Source: CAZPWF01 sp964590725
Lineage (GTDB): Bacteria > Patescibacteriota > Saccharimonadia > Saccharimonadales > JACQNP01
Direction: 5' to 3'
Length of the DNA stretch: 46,785 nucleotides
NCBI GenBank assembly: GCA_964590725.1
Contig: CAZPWF010000005.1
Coordinates: 1 to 46,785 of the forward strand
This document shows, one piece after another, positions 1-7,623 of this stretch. Within the stretch, counting starts at the first letter, position 1; each line of letters starts with the position of its first letter. The translations under genes and the position numbers were made by a program. Below the pieces are notes generated by a model, which saw nothing but the letters and a program-made list of their open reading frames with translations, did no database searches and was not told the DNA's origin.

Positions 1-23
1 GAACTGTGGATAAAATAACACAA

Positions 24-55
24 AAACACGCCTTTCGTCATTGATCGGCGTGTTT
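24..55 (-). terminator. Intrinsic terminator after rplJL
   Basis: A 9-bp stem (AAACACGCC at 24-32, GGCGTGTTT at 47-55) read on the minus strand runs into a short U-rich stretch. It lies about 20 bases after the rplL stop and should end the rplJ-rplL transcript. Confidence 0.8.
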
Positions 56-76
56 CTGCTTTGTAGGTATTGTATG

Positions 77-454
77 TTATGAAAGTTCTACAGTTGCGCC
101 AGCCTCTTCAAGGGCTTTCTTTGCGTTTTCTGCATCTTCTTTCTTGGCGCCTTCTAGGACTGGCTTTGGAGCGCCATCAACGATCGCCTTTGCTTCACCA
201 AGACCAAGACCTGTAAGATCCTTAACGGCTTTGATAACGGCAACTTTTTGAGCGCCAGCGTCCTTAAGGATTACGTCGTATTCTGCTTTTTCGTCAGCAG
301 CAGGTGCGTCACCAGCCCCTGGAGCGGCTGCAACTGCAACTGCAGCTGCAGCAGGTTCAATGCCGTATTCATCCTTTAAAATTGTTTTTAGTTCGTTGAC
401 TTCTACAACAGTAAGTCCAACAAGTTGTTCTGCAAATTTCTTTAGATCTGCCAT
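77..454 (-). CDS. rplL: Ribosomal protein bL12 (L7/L12)
   Basis: 125 aa, the normal family length. The N-terminal dimerisation region (MADLKKFAEQLVGLTVVEVNEL) leads into an Ala/Gly-rich hinge around residues 38-52. The C-terminal factor-binding domain has the conserved EKAEYDVIL and the GLGLGEAKAIVD helix with K-x-V-x-x-G-A spacing. bL12 dimers form the stalk that recruits translation GTPases to the 50S subunit. It lies 15 bases after rplJ in the usual rplJ-rplL order, is preceded by AAGAAAGGA, and is followed by a terminator. Confidence 0.97.
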   Translation of the reverse strand: MADLKKFAEQLVGLTVVEVNELKTILKDEYGIEPAAAAVAVAAAPGAGDAPAADEKAEYDVILKDAGAQKVAVIKAVKDLTGLGLGEAKAIVDGAPKPVLEGAKKEDAENAKKALEEAGATVELS

Positions 455-468
455 ATGATTGTCCTTTC

Positions 469-993
469 TTAATTAATAGCTTTTGCTTCAATAGAATCAA
501 GCAATGCGTGTAGATTACCTGATAACGCACTCATAACATCGTTTACTGGTGATGAGAGTGTCGCCATAACCTCGGCAATAAGCTGAGGCTTACTTGGAAG
601 CGTTGCAAGTACTTCAACTTCGCTTGCCGGCATGAACCTGCCGTCCGGGCTGATTGCACCGACAAATTCAATAGTAGGATTTGTTTTTGCAAATGTAGCC
701 AACACCTGTGCTGGAGCAACTTCATCAGTATTGTTAAACGCATAGAGAAGTTGACCTGTTAGTGTACTTACGTCTATGTCTTTAAGCACTTCACTTTGAG
801 TTACCGCTTTAATGACTAGACGGTTTTTAATAACTTTCACAGATGTTTGTGAATCCTTAGCTTGGCTGCGAAGTGTCTGCATCGCTTTAACTGAAGTACC
901 TTGATACTTAGCCACCACTGTTAGCTTAGAACTACTAAGTAGTTCACCGACTTCGGCGACGATATCGTTCTTTTCTTGTTTAGTTAATGCCAC
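469..993 (-). CDS. rplJ: Ribosomal protein uL10
   Basis: 174 aa, the usual length. The N-terminal part (MALTKQEKNDIVAEVGELL, then VVAKYQGTSVKAMQTLR) is the rRNA-binding region. The C-terminal helix (MSALSGNLHALLDSIEAKA) is where bL12 dimers dock. It starts as GTG or ATG-like at 993 just after AAATGAGGTTATATA, so the SD GAGG sets the start. It is the first gene of the rplJL operon and sits behind a long leader with an L10-type fold and an attenuator, which implies autoregulation by the L10-L12 complex. Confidence 0.96.
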   Translation of the reverse strand: MALTKQEKNDIVAEVGELLSSSKLTVVAKYQGTSVKAMQTLRSQAKDSQTSVKVIKNRLVIKAVTQSEVLKDIDVSTLTGQLLYAFNNTDEVAPAQVLATFAKTNPTIEFVGAISPDGRFMPASEVEVLATLPSKPQLIAEVMATLSSPVNDVMSALSGNLHALLDSIEAKAIN

Positions 994-1059
994 TATATAA
1001 CCTCATTTGGTTTAATTGTGCGTTCAATCGACCGTTATATTCGAACGCATGCCAGATAA

Positions 1060-1173
1060 AAACACCTTTGTTTCCAAAGGTGTTTAGCGTACTAAAATAT
1101 CAAAATTGAATAATAGTACCTCGGTGACATTTTCAAACCGATTGCTCGGGCGTCACTGTCTTTGGCAACTACT
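1060..1173 (-). promoter_or_regulatory. L10-type leader with terminator/attenuator
   Basis: On the minus strand the transcript first forms nested stems: ACTACT/AATAGT (1168-1173 with 1112-1117, one G-U on the RNA), GTCAC/GTGAC (1152-1156 with 1124-1128) and an inner CCGA/TCGG hairpin. The unpaired GCCAAAGACA segment between the outer stems resembles the kink-turn side of L10 leaders. An 11-bp hairpin (1060-1070 with 1075-1085) followed by U's then makes an intrinsic terminator about 65 bases before rplJ. The arrangement matches Firmicute-type L10 autoregulation by attenuation. The fold was paired by eye. Confidence 0.65.
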
Positions 1174-1175
1174 TA

Positions 1176-1204
1176 ATAATAAATGAATATTAAAGTGCTG
1201 TCAA
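1176..1204 (-). promoter_or_regulatory. Promoter of rplJL
   Basis: On the minus strand TTGACA (1199-1204) is followed after 17 bases by TATTAT (1176-1181). This perfect -35 and near-perfect -10 place the start near 1169, giving a leader of about 175 bases to rplJ. Confidence 0.8.
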
Positions 1205-1241
1205 CAGCGGTGACCAAGTGGTTATTTAGGCAACTTAACAA

Positions 1242-1457
1242 TTATGCTGGTAGATCTCTTATCTCAATAGGTGCTTCATGAACTTGAATTATAATTATTT
1301 CTGGACAGCCAGCATAAACGATTCCGCGTACTACTTTCGTGTCATCAATAATCCGTACGTTATCTTGTCTGTAAAACTCACCTTCAGTAGTTTTTACAAC
1401 CCCATTAATAGGGTCTATATCAATCACTTCACTTCTAAATATACTCGTTGCATCCAT
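1242..1457 (-). CDS. Small hypothetical protein
   Basis: 71 aa from the ATG at 1457, chosen over an upstream TTG because GGAG lies 7 bases before it. I do not recognise the family. It is acidic with alternating hydrophobic stretches (EVIDIDPINGVVK, GIVYAGCPEIIIIQVHE), suggesting a small beta-rich fold. It stands alone between the thymidylate operon and the rplJ promoter. A strong hairpin terminator sits directly upstream of its SD, so its expression may depend on readthrough. Confidence 0.6.
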   Translation of the reverse strand: MDATSIFRSEVIDIDPINGVVKTTEGEFYRQDNVRIIDDTKVVRGIVYAGCPEIIIIQVHEAPIEIRDLPA

Positions 1458-1474
1458 AGGTGTCTCCAAATTAA

Positions 1475-1503
1475 AAAATAGGCTTCGTATCGAAGCCTAT
1501 TTT
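1475..1503 (-). terminator. Strong hairpin terminator (13 bp, near-symmetric)
   Basis: AAAATAGGCTTCG (1475-1487), a TAT loop and the exact complement (1491-1503). On the minus strand it is followed by TTTTTTAA and only about 10 bases later by the GGAG of the next gene. It ends the dcd/tmk-thyX transcript and may act as an attenuator for the gene starting at 1457. The flanking U's allow function in both directions. Confidence 0.8.
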
Positions 1504-1633
1504 TACTGGGCTGTACTAAAATCTTTCGATCTAGGCTTCAACCATTCTGAAACACAGAACAAAATATTTTAATGATCACAATTTAATATAGTACTCCCCG
1601 GATACTCACAGTCATGAGTTGAGTAGCTTGCGG

Positions 1634-3976
1634 TTACTTTTCGTTTATTTTGTTTAATTTATATTGGGTTGCTCTTTCAGCGGCAAGTCTGGAAAGCTCT
1701 GGGTCTTCTGCTTGATTAACGAACTTCATAGCTTGAGCCAGCATAGGGTGTATTTCGGACAGCCTATCATGCATTTGAAGCACTAGCTTGCGATAGCCGG
1801 GGTGCCCTTGAGGACTTGTACGTAACTCGTGAAAGTGAAACGCTTCTCGGGCGTTATATGTTATAGTCCAGCGCATTTTGTGACCTAGTAAGGTCGCATA
1901 CTGCGCTTCATACTCATAGCCCCCTGCTTGAAGTTTGCTATACAGAGCCGCCGAGATATCAAAGCATTGCTCAAATGACTCACTCAAGCCCGCTTCTTCA
2001 ACCAGTGTTGGTATCTCGAAACCAAAACGCGGTGTAAGTGGTTGCCACTCTAGGTCATCTACCATACGATGACGCTGCAGATCTCTAAATATGCCGTAAT
2101 CACATATAAGTTCCCAAGTATAACGTGCTTGTTCAATCGCTCGGCCTGGTTTGTGACGACGATTTAGTCTTTCCCCAATATATGCGTTAAATGCTTCTAG
2201 TTTCTCCGCATAATTCCAGGTGTCTAATTCTGTTTCAATTTCTTTTAGCGACAAATTACTGTGCTCAAATAGCATGTGGGGCAATAGATCCAGTTCGTTT
2301 CGAGGCCAAACATGCTTAAGATTGACTGCATCTAGATCTGCACTGTATGTTTCTGGTAGTTTTTTGGCAAATTTATCAACATCAGAAAATGTATTTGCGT
2401 AGTATGCGGTTGTGGCTCCGCCACGATCTAATTTATCAGCTCGCTCCAAAAATGTCGGTATTACTTTTCGTGCTTCTTCAAGTATTTTATCGCCAACTTG
2501 ACGTGCTTCTCTACTCTGGCTAGCACGAAGACGCATAATCATCATTTCAATCGCTTGACCGGATGCAAATATTCCAACTGTTGACTTGGTGGCTACGGGC
2601 AGAACTGGTCTGATTGCATCGCAAGCCTGGGCGCGTATGGCGGCTTTCCAGGCTCCATCCTGTTCTTCTTTAGGTACTTTACTGGAGTGTTTAAGATAGT
2701 CAGAGAGCTTGTGCACCATATTGGAATATATCTGGAAGATACTGGTCATTGCATCATCGTATTCGGCCGTTAGGTCTTTGGGCAGATGTTCTGGCGTGTA
2801 ATATTTGTACTTACCCGTTTCATCCTGCTCGTCAAAGTAAATGTAGCGTGTTGATTGTTCTAGGTACGATGCTAGTCGGCCCCACTCAAGTTGTTTTGTT
2901 AAAAGATTACTGGCACCTTCAACGACAAAGTGCTGCCCGACAAGTTGCTGTACTGAGTCATCACCGTAAGCGGTTATAACACGCTGTAAAAGGGTCTCGT
3001 CTTTGCCCATATGGCTGGCAAATTCATCAAGAATAGTCACGCGCATGTCGTCACCACGACGGCTTAGTCTGGCCATTGCTGCTGCGATCGTTAGGGCACT
3101 GAGTTTGTCAGTAAATGCGTACACATTAGACGTCGTGTTAGTAACAGCCTCATCAAGGAACTGTTTACCTTTGGCTGTTATTTCCCAACCATTATTTGTT
3201 CGTTGCACATAAGGATTAATCTTTGCTGAAATAGTTTCTTTTGTGACAACGGCGCTGGCTTGAGATTTTTGTACTGATGGAAGTAGGGGTTCAAGTGTAT
3301 TCCACAAGTGATCATGAACCTCGTCTATTGTCATCATGCTACCGCTGCGTACGCAATCGATCCGCAAAAAGTCTTTAGGAAATAACTGACACAGATCATC
3401 ATAAACTTCAACTGATTTTTGTAGATGCTCAAGGTCGGCTTCGTGCAGATCGCGCTTCTTTTCTGTGTAGTTTCTTTCTTCCTTTTGGTCAACTAGCTTC
3501 TGCGCGATATCGGCTGGCACGCGTAAAACTATACTTTTATCAGGTCGCGGGATATCTAGCATCTGGAACTCGAGATTATCGAGCCAAATGAAATAGCCAC
3601 GTCTTTCTTCGGCTGTCTTAAATTTTGTTCCTTGGTGGGCCATATTAGAGCCGGTAAAGCGATTAGCTATGACAACTTTGTTGTCCGCGAGAGCTTTTCT
3701 GATAGACTTGGCAGCCTGATAACGATCTAAGGCATAAAACAGTGAACCCGTGTAAGGTCCGACTTCTTCAGACGTACCATATTCTCCGTTTAGGTATTGC
3801 TTTACAAAAAAGCTTGACGGTTCGTCATATTGAGGAAAGTCGAACAATGCAACGTCGTGACCCTCTTGCTTTAAACGTTCAACAAGCAAACCGACCTGCG
3901 TACCTTTGCCAGAGCCATCGGTACCTTCAACTACAAAAAAGCTACCACTCCTATCAAGGGGCATTGAATTTTTCAT
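1634..3976 (-). CDS. Thymidylate kinase fused to tandem ThyX domains
   Basis: 780 aa. Residues about 10-230 are a dTMP kinase: P-loop GTDGSGKGTQ near residue 18, the DFPQYDEPSS segment, and ALDRYQAAK with the DR(Y) signature. Residues about 265-530 and 535-770 are two ThyX-like (flavin-dependent thymidylate synthase) domains. The first keeps SYLEQSTRY, matching the SxxExSxRY half of the ThyX motif but without RHR. The second has RHR (about residue 635) followed by a diverged DDLEWQPLTPRF. One chain could methylate dUMP to dTMP and phosphorylate it to dTDP. The ATG overlaps the dcd stop by 4 bases (ATGA), so the genes are translationally coupled. Activity of each half is inference. Confidence 0.85.
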   Translation of the reverse strand: MKNSMPLDRSGSFFVVEGTDGSGKGTQVGLLVERLKQEGHDVALFDFPQYDEPSSFFVKQYLNGEYGTSEEVGPYTGSLFYALDRYQAAKSIRKALADNKVVIANRFTGSNMAHQGTKFKTAEERRGYFIWLDNLEFQMLDIPRPDKSIVLRVPADIAQKLVDQKEERNYTEKKRDLHEADLEHLQKSVEVYDDLCQLFPKDFLRIDCVRSGSMMTIDEVHDHLWNTLEPLLPSVQKSQASAVVTKETISAKINPYVQRTNNGWEITAKGKQFLDEAVTNTTSNVYAFTDKLSALTIAAAMARLSRRGDDMRVTILDEFASHMGKDETLLQRVITAYGDDSVQQLVGQHFVVEGASNLLTKQLEWGRLASYLEQSTRYIYFDEQDETGKYKYYTPEHLPKDLTAEYDDAMTSIFQIYSNMVHKLSDYLKHSSKVPKEEQDGAWKAAIRAQACDAIRPVLPVATKSTVGIFASGQAIEMMIMRLRASQSREARQVGDKILEEARKVIPTFLERADKLDRGGATTAYYANTFSDVDKFAKKLPETYSADLDAVNLKHVWPRNELDLLPHMLFEHSNLSLKEIETELDTWNYAEKLEAFNAYIGERLNRRHKPGRAIEQARYTWELICDYGIFRDLQRHRMVDDLEWQPLTPRFGFEIPTLVEEAGLSESFEQCFDISAALYSKLQAGGYEYEAQYATLLGHKMRWTITYNAREAFHFHELRTSPQGHPGYRKLVLQMHDRLSEIHPMLAQAMKFVNQAEDPELSRLAAERATQYKLNKINEK

Positions 3977-4674
3977 ACTTTTAAACCTTCAATTTCCGGC
4001 GGGAGACTGCGTTTATCGTTGTAAGCGCGAGGTAACATCTGTTCTGGAGACCAGTCAGCAATAAGGCTATCCAGATTATCACTTACACCAGGCTGGTATT
4101 TTCCGCTTAGTTTTTTATACTCCAAATCCACCGGCCCAGTTTCATAAAATACAAGCTGAGCAATTCGTTCTCCAACAGGTAATACTACACTTTCGTGTTG
4201 GTTCATATTGTATATTTCCATCGTCCAGCGATTAATATAACCAGGATCACCCCAGCCAGCATCTAGGCAAACCGCAACGCCGTTTCTGCCCCAAGTACTA
4301 CGCGCCTGCATAGTTGAAGTACCTGGTGCCTTTATACCTATAAACTCATGCGTATGAGCAAGTATGCGTTCGCCAGGCCGCAAAACAATAATGGGTTGTC
4401 CGGCAGGTATGTTTGCAAACAGGGTTCGGCCGTGTTTTTCCGCCCACTTTTCATGAATTTCTGCTTTGTGGGGTCCATCAAAATATTGATCAACCGCCGT
4501 TTTATCAAAGGGATTATAGAACCCGCCCTGGCTTGGTCGTTCTGTCCTATAGAACCATTTACCGAGCGTTACATCAACACTACTCCCCGCTATATGTTCT
4601 TCTACATATGGATGAAAAACAATATGACCATCTTTGATAGCCTGCTTTATCTGCCTGTTACTATAAACACCCAT
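3973..4674 (-). CDS. dcd: dCTP deaminase / dUTPase-family protein
   Basis: 233 aa from the ATG at 4674, fixed by GGAGG four bases upstream; longer starts lack an SD. Family features are the N-terminal HPYVEEHIAGSSVDVTLG, LRPGERILAHTHEFIGI, the substrate-site STMQARSTWGRNGV, DAGWGDPGYINRWTMEI and the trimer-core VLPVGERIAQLVFYETG. It should supply dUMP or dUTP from dCTP for the ThyX domains encoded next. At 233 aa it is longer than a typical 190-aa Dcd because of a central insert around residues 45-80. Whether it deaminates, hydrolyses dUTP, or both cannot be read from sequence. Confidence 0.88.
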   Translation of the reverse strand: MGVYSNRQIKQAIKDGHIVFHPYVEEHIAGSSVDVTLGKWFYRTERPSQGGFYNPFDKTAVDQYFDGPHKAEIHEKWAEKHGRTLFANIPAGQPIIVLRPGERILAHTHEFIGIKAPGTSTMQARSTWGRNGVAVCLDAGWGDPGYINRWTMEIYNMNQHESVVLPVGERIAQLVFYETGPVDLEYKKLSGKYQPGVSDNLDSLIADWSPEQMLPRAYNDKRSLPPEIEGLKV

Positions 4675-4747
4675 TACACCTCCAAATTTATACATATTGT
4701 ACGGTGTGTCAAATAGATGATGCAAGCATAAGCGACAATATTACAAC

Positions 4748-5500
4748 TTATTTTTTTGTTTGGTAGAGGTGCTCTAATCTATTGTTTCGAATATCGTCAA
4801 GAAATTTTTGAGCAAATATCTGTACGTCTTCTACACTACCGTTACTCATAACCGTGCAGTCAACCTTAATGTTCTCTCGCTCACGTTCTGTTGGGTCAAG
4901 CATGTCGTTTTGCAGATAGCCTGGTCTATAGACTTTGACTATAATAGCGCCAGCATCCCGAAGTAATGTAGCGTCCGCTGGAAAACGAAGACCGCCAACT
5001 ATACAAAGATCTGTGCCCGCCGATTCAGCTCTTCTTAGTCGACGTACTATTTCTTTGTACCACAAACCTGAGTCGACACGTTGAACAAGATAGCCACCAA
5101 GCCATTGTAGTAAGGGTCGGTAGTTTTCTTTGTTTTCGCGCGTTATTTTGTGATGAGCCATTTCAGGGTTTCGTACCAAGTTTTCGACATGAAGAATGAG
5201 TTTTTGGTACTCAATCGGGTGTTGTTCGATACGTTTCTGGTGCAACTTTATGTCGTCAAAGTTTGTCTTCGTCTGAAGCTTCTCATCAAGTATTCTTGGT
5301 AAAACTGCCAGCCATGAATTCAGGGAGTCAATGTTATAGGGGTCCGGTATTGATTGAAGATTGGCGTGTAGATCGTTTGCGATTTCAGCAATGATTAGAC
5401 TGGACTCGAAATGTATGGTTGACGGCATCAAGCTTGATAGAGCGTCAGCAAACGTAGTCTTACCGTGTCCAATCGGACCGGTCATCCCAAGAATAATCAT
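4748..5500 (-). CDS. P-loop kinase, dNMP kinase-like
   Basis: 250 aa. A Walker A GPIGHGKTT lies at residues 8-16. The segments LLQWLGGYLVQRVDSGLWYKEIVRRL and VGGLRFPADATLLRDAGAIIVKVYRPGY resemble phage-type deoxynucleoside monophosphate kinases and dephospho-CoA kinase-like folds. It is the first gene of a three-gene set with dcd and tmk-thyX, 73 bases upstream of dcd, so a role in dNMP phosphorylation is likely but inferred. There is no SD; a TGCTACAAT -10 box ends 6 bases before the ATG, pointing to a leaderless mRNA. Confidence 0.65.
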   Translation of the reverse strand: MIILGMTGPIGHGKTTFADALSSLMPSTIHFESSLIIAEIANDLHANLQSIPDPYNIDSLNSWLAVLPRILDEKLQTKTNFDDIKLHQKRIEQHPIEYQKLILHVENLVRNPEMAHHKITRENKENYRPLLQWLGGYLVQRVDSGLWYKEIVRRLRRAESAGTDLCIVGGLRFPADATLLRDAGAIIVKVYRPGYLQNDMLDPTERERENIKVDCTVMSNGSVEDVQIFAQKFLDDIRNNRLEHLYQTKK

Positions 5501-5506
5501 TAGATC

Positions 5507-5515
5507 ATTGTAGCA
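5507..5515 (-). promoter_or_regulatory. Extended -10 promoter, leaderless gene
   Basis: TGCTACAAT on the minus strand lies 6 bases before the ATG at 5500, so transcription should start at or next to the A of the start codon. No clear -35 is seen. Confidence 0.55.
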
Positions 5516-5523
5516 GCTTGTGC

Positions 5524-6498
5524 TTAATTTAGCTCAGTGTTTTCGACTAAAATTGACGGCCCCATACTGGTTGTGACATAAATAGTCTTAACGTAAGATC
5601 CCTTGATGCTTGATGGTTTAGCGTTTTTAACACTTGCAATGATTGCTTTGGCGTTTTCGTTAAGTTTATCTTTACCAAAACTAACTTTACCGATACCAAC
5701 ATGAACAATTCCAGTGCTGTCGACGCGATACTCGACGCGGCCTGCGCGCGCATCTTTAATGGCGTTCTCTACATTAGATGTAACTGTACCACTCTTGGGG
5801 TTTGGCATAAGACCTTTTGGTCCAAGGACTCGAGCATACTTACCTAGTTTAGCCATCATCATTGGTGTAGAAATCAAAACGTCAAAATCGATTACACCTT
5901 TGTCTAGTTGTTGTAGAAATTCATCGCTACCAGCTATGTCAGCGCCAGCCTTCTTAGCCTTTGCAACGTCATCTATGTCTGCAAAAACAGCAACTCGCAC
6001 AGTTTTACCAGTTCCAGCTGGAAGAGAAACTATGTCGCGAATGTTTTGATCTGCGTGCCTTGGGTCTACGCCTAGTCGTATATGAAGCTCGACAGTCGCG
6101 TCAAACTTAGCTGGATTGGTCTTTGTTGCTAGGTCGAGTGCGCCAGCTAGGCTGTAAGCCTTATCTTTTTCAATCTGTTCGTTTACTTTACGGAAAGATT
6201 TACTTTTTCGCTCTAGCTTGGTTCGCGCAGGCTTGGCAACAACTTTTGGTTTAGCAACTTCCTCAGATGATTTTTTTGCCTTAAGAGCTTCTTTTGCTTC
6301 TTTTTCTTCAACTTCTGTTATAGCTTTGGCACTTCGTTTACCAGATTTAGCTACTTTTGCAGCCTCTTTAGGTTGTTCGTCTGTAATCTCTTGTGCTTCA
6401 ATTTCAACTACCGCTCCATCAACTTCCTTGATAGCTTCTAATATTGCTACTTCTTCTTTCGCAGTCTTCTTCTTTGTGACTTTTTTGGCTTCTGCCAT
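5524..6498 (-). CDS. rplA: Ribosomal protein uL1 with long N-terminal extension
   Basis: 324 aa from the ATG at 6498, which has GAGGAG 9 bases upstream. The L1 core starts near residue 100 (KSFRKVNEQIEKDKAYSL) and contains the rRNA-binding TPMMMAKLGKYARVLGPKGLMPNPKSGTV. The first 95 or so residues are a low-complexity Lys/Glu/Ala stretch not found in ordinary 230-aa uL1. uL1 forms the L1 stalk and often represses its own mRNA. It is the last gene of secE-nusG-orf-rplK-orf-rplA. Confidence 0.95.
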   Translation of the reverse strand: MAEAKKVTKKKTAKEEVAILEAIKEVDGAVVEIEAQEITDEQPKEAAKVAKSGKRSAKAITEVEEKEAKEALKAKKSSEEVAKPKVVAKPARTKLERKSKSFRKVNEQIEKDKAYSLAGALDLATKTNPAKFDATVELHIRLGVDPRHADQNIRDIVSLPAGTGKTVRVAVFADIDDVAKAKKAGADIAGSDEFLQQLDKGVIDFDVLISTPMMMAKLGKYARVLGPKGLMPNPKSGTVTSNVENAIKDARAGRVEYRVDSTGIVHVGIGKVSFGKDKLNENAKAIIASVKNAKPSSIKGSYVKTIYVTTSMGPSILVENTELN

Positions 6499-6567
6499 TA
6501 CTTTCTCCTCTCGTGGTGCTTGCGGCACTAAGGCCTCCCACAATTTATTAATTATTTCTCAATCTTG

Positions 6568-6807
6568 TTACTTATGATCGCCTTCTTGTATTGGCATAAG
6601 CTGCAGTGCTTCTGCCATAACTATGTGTTCCGCGTGAGTCGTTGGCAATGATTCGCCGGCAGCAACACTACCTACGAACGTTACTACGGTTGTGTATGCA
6701 TCTTCAGGGACTAACTCACCGTTACTAACTCGCTCTTGCCATATGCTGATTGCTTGTGTAAGTTCTTCGCCAGTGTGATGCGGTATCATCATCTTGTCTC
6801 TAGCCAT
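6568..6807 (-). CDS. Small hypothetical protein between rplK and rplA
   Basis: 79 aa, starting MARDKMMIPHH. Its ATG lies inside the last codons of rplK (8-base overlap), so it is probably translated by reinitiation. No family recognised. It looks helical and acidic (TGEELTQAISIWQERVSNGELVPEDAY, then HAEHIVMAEALQLMP) and has no membrane segment. Its position within the normally adjacent rplK-rplA pair is its most unusual feature. Confidence 0.7.
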   Translation of the reverse strand: MARDKMMIPHHTGEELTQAISIWQERVSNGELVPEDAYTTVVTFVGSVAAGESLPTTHAEHIVMAEALQLMPIQEGDHK

Positions 6808-7228
6808 CGACTTCAACACCCATACTTCGAGCTGTTCCAGCGACCATTTTCTTTACCGCCTCGACATCATCTGCATTCATATCTTTTGCTTTTTCTTCGG
6901 CAATTTCGGTTAACATTGCGTCGGTTAATTTTTTGGCAATTTTTTCACTGTTAGGCTTGCCCGAACCTTTTTGAATACTAAGTTTTTGACGGATTAGGTC
7001 GTCAGTAGGTTGGCCAACAACACGAAATGACATTGTTTTGTCTACATATATAGTGATGTGCGCAGTAACCACGCCTTTCATTTCTCGTGTTAGGTCGTTA
7101 AATGGGTTAATAAAATCCATCATGTTAACACCGTACTGACCGAGAGTGCTACCTACTGGAGGCGCAGCACTAGCTTTACCAGCTGGTATCTTCATTTTAA
7201 GATTAGCTTTTACTTCTTTTCCTGCCAT
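6800..7228 (-). CDS. rplK: Ribosomal protein uL11
   Basis: 142 aa, the normal length. It has the N-terminal factor-binding KMKIPAGKASAAPPVGSTLGQYGVN with the Pro-rich loop, and the C-terminal rRNA-binding region ending MVAGTARSMGVEV. It binds 23S rRNA at the GTPase-associated centre. The ATG has no SD in the usual place; AAGGGAAGGA lies further upstream behind a hairpin (see 7239-7262). Confidence 0.97.
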   Translation of the reverse strand: MAGKEVKANLKMKIPAGKASAAPPVGSTLGQYGVNMMDFINPFNDLTREMKGVVTAHITIYVDKTMSFRVVGQPTDDLIRQKLSIQKGSGKPNSEKIAKKLTDAMLTEIAEEKAKDMNADDVEAVKKMVAGTARSMGVEVDG

Positions 7229-7238
7229 AGATTATTTC

Positions 7239-7262
7239 GAATCCGATTCTTTGCTCGGACTC
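7239..7262 (-). promoter_or_regulatory. Hairpin between SD and start of rplK
   Basis: On the minus-strand RNA GAGUCCGA pairs with UCGGAUUC over 8 bp, including one G-U that would be a mismatch on the other strand. AAGGGAAGGA abuts its 5' side and the ATG follows 10 bases after its 3' side. Folding would bring the SD to a working distance. Confidence 0.45.
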
Positions 7263-7309
7263 TCCTTCCCTTTCTTTATTAGATAGAAGTGCGTAACTTG
7301 TAGATTGTA

Positions 7310-7621
7310 CTACAAATCACCCCTGTTGTCTAGACTCTGTTCATATGTAAATTTGCTTAAGGCGTGCGATGGTTGGATTAAAGTAAACGAACCTGCGTAA
7401 AACGCAACTATTTTAGTTATAGCTCCGCTAGCCATAGTCTCAATACTAGTTACATCATAGTTTGCTTCGTAAGCAGCAAAAGCGATTAACGCGCCAGCAC
7501 CTCTTTGTGTCCACTTTCGAGCAGAAAAACTTATTCTATCTGAAGGTAAGATGTGATCAATCCATAATCTAGGCTCGGTGATTTTCTTTTGTACTTCACC
7601 TTCTTCGCTAACACTTTCCAC
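7310..7621 (-). CDS. Hypothetical protein downstream of nusG
   Basis: 103 aa with a GTG start 2 bases after the nusG stop, implying translational coupling; no separate SD is seen. Family not recognised. The N-terminus is charged (MESVSEEGEVQKK). The middle has two moderately hydrophobic stretches (GAGALIAFAAYEANY and ASGAITKIVAFYAGSFTLI) that are too short or polar to be called membrane segments. It sits between nusG and rplK, normally neighbours. Confidence 0.6.
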   Translation of the reverse strand: MESVSEEGEVQKKITEPRLWIDHILPSDRISFSARKWTQRGAGALIAFAAYEANYDVTSIETMASGAITKIVAFYAGSFTLIQPSHALSKFTYEQSLDNRGDL

Positions 7622-7623
7622 TT

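Noticed and set aside
543..743. 66-aa ORF inside rplJ
   Set aside because: A frame-shifted shadow of rplJ with no SD or family features.
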